NCBI GenBank assembly: GCA_036170795.1
Contig: JAVHPX010000031.1
Coordinates: forward strand, 1 to 45,129
Length of the DNA stretch: 45,129 nt
Direction of reading: 5' to 3'
Origin: UBA8515 sp036170795
GTDB taxonomy: Bacteria; Patescibacteriota; Minisyncoccia; Phycocordibacterales; UBA9973
A program made the position numbers and the translations under genes. This document shows positions 40,442 through 45,129 of the stretch, one piece after another (positions within the stretch are counted from its first letter, which is position 1; every line of letters begins with the position of its first letter). The notes below the pieces were generated by a model, which ran no database searches, had not been told where the DNA came from, and saw only the letters and a list, made by a program, of their open reading frames with translations.

Positions 40442-41599
40442 ATGAAAATACTAGCAATAGAAACTTCATGTGATGATACATGTATAGCTATAATTAATAT
40501 AAAAGAATCAAAAGAAAAATCAATATTTTCAATACTTGCTAATATTGTAAAAACACAGACTATCCACAATGCTTATGGTGGCGTGTTCCCTATGATGGCT
40601 AAACGCGAACATATAAAAAATATTAAGCCAGCGTACGAACAAGCAATGAAAAAAGCAAAAAATTCAAAAATAGATGCTATAGCAGTTACTGTCGGTCCTG
40701 GACTTGAACCAGCACTTTGGGTGGGTATTACTTTCGCAGAAGAACTTAGTAAAAAACTTACTGTGCCAATTATTTCAGTCAATCACATGAAGGGACATAT
40801 ATTATCTGTACTTGTAAATAAAAATAAAATATTCACATATGATAATAAAACTTTACAATTCCCTATTTTATCTCTCTTGGTATCTGGTGGACATACAGAA
40901 CTAGTAATTTCTAATAATTTAAATAAATATAAAATTATAGGACAAACACGTGATGATGCAGTTGGTGAAGCATTTGATAAAGTGGCTCGTATGCTTGAAT
41001 TACCATACCCTGGTGGACCAGCTATATCAAAACTTGCAGAAAAAGAAAGAAAAAATATTACTTCGAGAAGCATTAAAAAAAACAATGGGGCAAGCAAAGA
41101 AATTTTTTCCCAAAAAAATATTCATACTGAAAAAAGCAATATTCCAAGTGAACCTAAATTTCCTCGCCCGATGATCTACTCTAAAGACTACGATTTCTCT
41201 TTCTCTGGACTTAAAACTGCAGTACTATACTATATTCGTGATCTAACTGCGCAAGCAGGCAATGGACCACTTACCGAGGATATAAAGTCTAAAATCGCCT
41301 GTGAATTCGAAGATGCATGTATTGAAGTACTTGTTTCAAAAACTCTTCGCGCAATTGAGCAATACAAAGCAAAAACTCTAATAGTCGGAGGTGGGGTATC
41401 TGCAAATACATATTTACAAAAAATATTAAAAGCTAGAGTTAAAAAAGTTGATTCAAAAATCAAAGTTTATTTCCCAGTAAAAGGTCTCAGTACTGATAAT
41501 GCGCTCATGATAGCTATAGCTGGATATTTTCAATACAAAAATAAAAAATTTCATAAAAAACAAAAAAAAATAAAAGCAATCGGCAATTTAAGCTTATAG
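40442..41599 (+). CDS. tsaD: tRNA N6-adenosine threonylcarbamoyltransferase
   Basis: Transfers threonylcarbamoyl to A37 of tRNAs that read ANN codons. From MKILAIETSCDDTC it is 385 aa, slightly longer than usual. Metal-binding histidines are in NHMKGHI (near 115 and 119), with LLVSGGHTEL, DDAVGEAFDKVARMLELPYPGGP, DFSFSGLKTAV and GGGVSAN. A charged insertion of about 40 residues after LAEKERKN is extra. A TTG at 40424 could open a longer frame, but the promoter lies inside it. Confidence 0.96.
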   Translation: MKILAIETSCDDTCIAIINIKESKEKSIFSILANIVKTQTIHNAYGGVFPMMAKREHIKNIKPAYEQAMKKAKNSKIDAIAVTVGPGLEPALWVGITFAEELSKKLTVPIISVNHMKGHILSVLVNKNKIFTYDNKTLQFPILSLLVSGGHTELVISNNLNKYKIIGQTRDDAVGEAFDKVARMLELPYPGGPAISKLAEKERKNITSRSIKKNNGASKEIFSQKNIHTEKSNIPSEPKFPRPMIYSKDYDFSFSGLKTAVLYYIRDLTAQAGNGPLTEDIKSKIACEFEDACIEVLVSKTLRAIEQYKAKTLIVGGGVSANTYLQKILKARVKKVDSKIKVYFPVKGLSTDNALMIAIAGYFQYKNKKFHKKQKKIKAIGNLSL

Positions 41600-41636
41600 C
41601 ATTGGAAAAATATCCTTTAAATGCTATATTTTATAT

Positions 41637-43868
41637 ATGAAGGAAGAACATACTGATACAAATTTAAAATTATTTTCACCGTACAACCCCAAAGAAACTG
41701 AAGATCGTATATATAAACTCTGGGAAGAAAGTGGTTTTTTTAATCCTGATGTATGTATAGAGAAAGGAGTAACAAAGGCAGATGCAGAAACATTCTCAAT
41801 GGTCCTTCCTCCTCCAAACGTCACAGGTACACTTCATATAGGTCACGCATCTATGCTCGTAATAGAAGATATTATGACTCGCTTTGCTCGCATGCAAGGT
41901 AAACGCACTCTATGGCTCCCAGGTACAGATCATGCAGCTATAGCCACACAATCAAAAGTAGAAAAGATCCTAGAGAAAGAAGAAAGTAAAAGAAAGTCTG
42001 ATCTTGGACGTGAAGAATTTCTAAAGCGTGTTGAATCTTTTGCTCAAAATAGCCACGATACCATCGTGTCACAAATTAAAAAAATTGGTGCATCGATTGA
42101 CTGGTCACGTGAAGCGTTCACTCTCGATCCTAAGCGTAACTTTGCAGTCCGTACAGCATTCAAGCAAATGTATGATGATGGACTTATTTATCGTGGTCAT
42201 CGTATTGTGAACTGGGACCCAAAAGGTCAGACTGTAATTTCAGATGATGAAGTCATAAATGAAGAACGTAAAGGTAAATTTTATACATTTAAATATAGTG
42301 CAGACTTCCCTATTTCAATATCTACAACTCGCCCTGAGACAAAAGTCGGTGATGTCGCAGTCGCAATAAACCCAACAGATGAACGATACACACAATATTT
42401 AGGTAAAGAGTACGATGTAGTATTTTGTGGTGTACCGATACATATAAAAATTATTGCAGATGAAGCAGTTGAAAAAGAATTCGGTACTGGTGCACTCGGA
42501 GTCACTCCTGCACATAGTCAAATAGATGCAGATATTGCAATCCGACATAAACTTCCTACTAAACAAGTTATAAATGAATATGCAAAAATGATGGTAGGTG
42601 GTGAAAATATTATCGGTAAGAAAACTACAGACGCTCGTATAACTATCGTAGAGTGGCTTCGTACTGAAGGACTTCTAGAAAAAGAGGAAGATATTACTCA
42701 AAGTGTCCCTACCGCAGAACGCACTGGAGGTATCATTGAGCCTTTACCAAAACTACAATGGTTTATAAATGTAAACAAACCTATTTCTACTCGTGATAAT
42801 AAAACACTAAAAGAACTAATGCTCGCACCTCTTCACGAGAAAAGTATTACCATCATGCCAGAGCGATTTGAACGTGTATATATAAACTGGATTGAAAATC
42901 TTCGCGACTGGTGTATTTCTCGACAAATATGGTACGGGCACAGAATCCCCGTATGGTACAAGAAAATAATTAATAATAAAGAATTAATAATTAATAATCA
43001 GAACCAAGAGATATACTGTGGAGTAAATCCACCAAAAGATATAGAAAATTGGGAGCAAGATTCCGATACACTCGACACATGGTTCTCTGCAGGACTTTGG
43101 ACTTTTTCAACACTTGGCTGGCCAGAAAAAACAAAGGATCTAATGGATTACCATCCGACAACTATGCTTGAGACTGGATACGATATTATCTTCTTCTGGG
43201 TTGCTCGTATGATACTCATGTCTCAGTATCTTATCGGTGAAGTACCTTTCAAGAATATATATCTCCATGGTCTCGTTCGTGACGCTCAAGGCCGTAAGAT
43301 GAGTAAATCTCTCGGTAATATCATTGATCCACTTGATGTGATTGAGAAATATGGTGCAGATGCAGTGCGTATGTCACTCATCATCGGTACAGGCCCAGGT
43401 AATGATAGTAAGATGAGTGAAGATAAAATTAAAGCATATAAAAATTATGCAAATAAACTTTGGAATATAACTCGTTTTGTTTTATCTTCAACAGAAGGAA
43501 TAAAATATAATACAAAATTTACAAATTATACAGATTCAGATAAAATACTTATCACTGAGTGGGATGAAGTTATTAAAACTATCACAAAAGAAATGGAAGA
43601 GTATAAATTCTACCTTGTTGGCGATAAAATATATCAATACACCTGGGCAAGATTTGCAGATATTATAATTGAAGAAAGTAAACCAATAATATCTAGTACT
43701 AATATTGAAGCTAAAAATTCTCGTGCACAATTCCTTATTAACACTCTAGTAAACATAATCACTATATTACATCCATTTATGCCATTCGTTACTGAAGAAA
43801 TATGGTCTATGCTTCCGGTCGAAAACAAAAACTTACTCATGGTAACAGTGTGGCCTAAAAATGACTGA
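41637..43868 (+). CDS. valS: Valyl-tRNA synthetase (short form)
   Basis: Charges tRNA-Val. The 743 aa have the HIGH motif in GTLHIGHA (near 65-70), an editing domain (TTRPETKVGDVAVAI, FGTGALGVTPAHS), KMSKS in GRKMSKSLGN (near 553) and the anticodon-binding domain. The usual length is about 880-950; here the C-terminal coiled-coil arm is absent. A short Asn/Ile-rich insertion (KIINNKELIINNQNQ) is encoded by an AT-rich internal repeat at about 42963-43003. An extended -10 (TGcTATATT, 41622-41630) ends 6 nt before the ATG. It ends in TGA and overlaps the next gene by 8 nt. Confidence 0.95.
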   Translation: MKEEHTDTNLKLFSPYNPKETEDRIYKLWEESGFFNPDVCIEKGVTKADAETFSMVLPPPNVTGTLHIGHASMLVIEDIMTRFARMQGKRTLWLPGTDHAAIATQSKVEKILEKEESKRKSDLGREEFLKRVESFAQNSHDTIVSQIKKIGASIDWSREAFTLDPKRNFAVRTAFKQMYDDGLIYRGHRIVNWDPKGQTVISDDEVINEERKGKFYTFKYSADFPISISTTRPETKVGDVAVAINPTDERYTQYLGKEYDVVFCGVPIHIKIIADEAVEKEFGTGALGVTPAHSQIDADIAIRHKLPTKQVINEYAKMMVGGENIIGKKTTDARITIVEWLRTEGLLEKEEDITQSVPTAERTGGIIEPLPKLQWFINVNKPISTRDNKTLKELMLAPLHEKSITIMPERFERVYINWIENLRDWCISRQIWYGHRIPVWYKKIINNKELIINNQNQEIYCGVNPPKDIENWEQDSDTLDTWFSAGLWTFSTLGWPEKTKDLMDYHPTTMLETGYDIIFFWVARMILMSQYLIGEVPFKNIYLHGLVRDAQGRKMSKSLGNIIDPLDVIEKYGADAVRMSLIIGTGPGNDSKMSEDKIKAYKNYANKLWNITRFVLSSTEGIKYNTKFTNYTDSDKILITEWDEVIKTITKEMEEYKFYLVGDKIYQYTWARFADIIIEESKPIISSTNIEAKNSRAQFLINTLVNIITILHPFMPFVTEEIWSMLPVENKNLLMVTVWPKND

Positions 43869-44571
43869 AATATTTAAAAATCCAGAAACACTTCTCTTTG
43901 CTATTTTGGGTGGTGCAGTACCAGCTATATTTTGGTTATGGTTCTGGCTAAAAGAAGAAGGTGATAAAAAAACAGAACCAATTGGGTTAATTATTCTATC
44001 TTTTGTACTAGGTGGTATTATTGTTATAATTGCAATATGGATGGAAAAATATTCACTTAATTATATTTCTGATTATACATATCAAGTAATAATTTGGGCA
44101 ACAATCGAAGAATTATTAAAATTACTAGGTGTCACAATTATTCTACTAGGGAGTAATATTATAAAAAAACCAATTGACTATCCAATGTACTTTATAGCAG
44201 TAGCTCTTGGATTTGCTGCATTTGAAAATATTCTTTATTTATTACATCCACTATCAGTAAATGGTACAATAGTCGGACTACTAACTGGCAATCTACGTTT
44301 TCTTGGATCTACCTTGTTACACGCTATTGCAAGTGCAATGATTGGTAATGCTCTTGGAATATCATTTTTTATTAAACAAAATAGAGGGTTTTATATATTA
44401 TTTGGAATACTATTTGCTATCCTATTGCATAGTACCTTTAATTTTTTTATAATGAAAGGAAGCGGTGAAAACTTTCTTAGTGTATTTGGATTATTATGGG
44501 TCATCGCGATTATTAGCATACTTATATTTGAAAAACTAAAGCGTATGGGAAATTATATCCCCGTATCATAA
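43861..44571 (+). CDS. PrsW-family intramembrane metalloprotease
   Basis: Integral membrane protein with about eight helices, 236 aa. The family motifs are EELLK (near 83-87), GFAAFENILYLL, LLHAIASAMIG and HSTFNFF, which supply the Glu and His residues of the metal site. PrsW cleaves an anti-sigma factor in Bacillus; the target here is unknown and no anti-sigma gene is visible. It overlaps valS by 8 nt and is translationally coupled to it. Confidence 0.88.
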   Translation: MTEIFKNPETLLFAILGGAVPAIFWLWFWLKEEGDKKTEPIGLIILSFVLGGIIVIIAIWMEKYSLNYISDYTYQVIIWATIEELLKLLGVTIILLGSNIIKKPIDYPMYFIAVALGFAAFENILYLLHPLSVNGTIVGLLTGNLRFLGSTLLHAIASAMIGNALGISFFIKQNRGFYILFGILFAILLHSTFNFFIMKGSGENFLSVFGLLWVIAIISILIFEKLKRMGNYIPVS

Positions 44572-44581
44572 ATTATATTAT

Positions 44582-45073
44582 ATGGCACATAAAAAATCAT
44601 TTCTAGATCGTCTTACAGGTAGTATGAACTTCGAAGATGAAGAAGAAGAAGTTAAGTATCCAATATTACCAGATAAAATAAATAAAACTAATATATTAGA
44701 TAAAGACAAAGATGTAAAAAAAGAATCTAAGTGGGAAGAAGAGGAAGCTCAATTAACCATCGACTTATATCAAACACCAACAGATATTGTTATTCAAACA
44801 ATGATTGCTGGAGTTTTACCTGATAATATGTCTATAACTATTACTCGTGATATGGTTATTATACGTGGTAAGCGTGAAGAGAATCAATCAATTAATCATG
44901 ATAACTATTTTGTACAAGAACTTTACTGGGGATCATTCTCACGAACTATTTCCCTTCCAGAAGAAATTGACCCTGAAGAATCTGAAGCTATTGAAAAGCA
45001 TGGATTGCTTATAATAAAACTTCCAAAAATAAATAAAGACAAGGAGACCAAGTTAAAAGTTAAATCTATTTAA
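44582..45073 (+). CDS. Small heat shock protein, Hsp20/alpha-crystallin family
   Basis: ATP-independent chaperone, 163 aa. The acidic, disordered N-terminus (about 1-60) precedes the alpha-crystallin domain (about 60-155) with DIVIQTMIAGVLPDNMSITI, GKREEN, ELYWGSFSRTISLPEEID and HGLLIIKLPK. It lies 10 nt after the PrsW gene; no heat-shock-specific promoter (CIRCE) can be seen before it. Confidence 0.93.
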   Translation: MAHKKSFLDRLTGSMNFEDEEEEVKYPILPDKINKTNILDKDKDVKKESKWEEEEAQLTIDLYQTPTDIVIQTMIAGVLPDNMSITITRDMVIIRGKREENQSINHDNYFVQELYWGSFSRTISLPEEIDPEESEAIEKHGLLIIKLPKINKDKETKLKVKSI

Positions 45074-45075
45074 TG

Positions 45076-45129
45076 TGCTCAGACCCAGATTCGAACTGGG
45101 GACCTATCCCTCTTCAGGGGAGCGCTCTA
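45076..45129 (-). tRNA. tRNA-Phe (GAA), 5' part cut by window end
   Basis: On the minus strand the visible part contains an anticodon stem TCCC/GGGA closing loop CTGAAGA (anticodon GAA), the T arm CCCAG-TTCGAAT-CTGGG and the acceptor 3' strand TCTGAGC with discriminator A at 45076. CCA is not encoded. The 5' acceptor and part of the D arm lie outside the window. Confidence 0.85.

Noticed and set aside
40384..40569. Longer N-terminus of the CMP-kinase-like protein
   Set aside because: It would cross the tsaD promoter and start, is hydrophobic without family match, and the P-loop normally lies near the N-terminus.
42963..43003. AATTAATAAT repeat in valS as a mobile repeat
   Set aside because: It is a short in-frame imperfect repeat coding for Asn, Ile and Lys, best explained by slippage.
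43861..43868. TGA recoded to Gly or Trp
   Set aside because: TGA ends valS exactly where the family's anticodon domain ends, and I saw no in-frame TGA inside the long genes.
1..45129. CRISPR array, IS element or prophage
   Set aside because: I saw no regularly spaced direct repeats, transposase or phage genes in the window.

Overview
The window is a gene-dense, AT-rich stretch of bacterial chromosome with one scaffold gap of 100 Ns at 24984-25083. It most likely comes from a member of the Candidate Phyla Radiation (Patescibacteria, Parcubacteria-like). That placement is inferred from gene style, not from a search: many core enzymes are short or lack domains (pyruvate kinase, ValRS, MurF), small conserved basic proteins and a membrane-anchored Ada-like zinc-finger protein occur, Shine-Dalgarno sequences are almost absent, and genes are packed into operons with 1-5 nt spacing. 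TGA acts as a stop (end of valS), so the Gracilibacteria/SR1 recoding does not apply.

Layout. 1-1795: the end of the ATP synthase operon (atpD partial, atpC). 1841-3165: a small unknown gene and trhO (tRNA hydroxylation). 3168-6174: a three-gene minus-strand operon for flavin-based transmembrane electron transfer, made of an exported FMN-binding protein, an ApbE flavin transferase and an RnfD/NqrB-like membrane protein fused to a ferredoxin-NAD(P)+ reductase domain. 6304-8832: an SOS operon with a LexA-type box in the promoter spacer, a 64-aa protein, lexA and a PIF1-like helicase. 8932-10431: small genes, DUF167 and engB. 10501-15401: a TMEM175-like channel followed by glycerate 2-kinase, enolase, a minimal pyruvate kinase and a 2-hydroxyacid dehydrogenase, together a route from glycerate (or hydroxypyruvate) to pyruvate. 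15453-17395: a tiny basic peptide, then a divergent cold-shock pair (cspA and a DEAD-box helicase) around a structured intergenic region. 17542-24911: CAP-domain and Ada-like surface proteins, L27, L9, CtpA protease, a DUF4015 glycosidase-like protein, RsmI, DoxX and methionine sulfoxide reductases A and B. 24984-25370: the gap, a hairpin-rich segment and tRNA-Glu(CTC).

25460-40383 is mostly one long cell-wall and division block on the minus strand: mraZ-rsmH-ftsL-ftsI-murF under an MraZ-box promoter, and a CMP-kinase-like gene with murE-murD-murC, a surface protein, a small membrane protein, mrdA, greA and lysS. The MurE signature DNPR points to meso-diaminopimelate peptidoglycan. 40442-45129 returns to the plus strand with tsaD, valS, a PrsW-type protease and Hsp20, and ends in a truncated tRNA-Phe(GAA) on the minus strand.

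Regulation. Many operon-first genes have a -10 hexamer (often with a TG extension) only 4-11 nt before the start codon, so their transcripts are probably leaderless. The exceptions with real 5' leaders are mainly regulatory genes (lexA operon, cspA, deaD, mraZ). Exact DnaA boxes (TTATCCACA) were found in just three places, all in promoter regions: lexA, cspA/deaD and mraZ.
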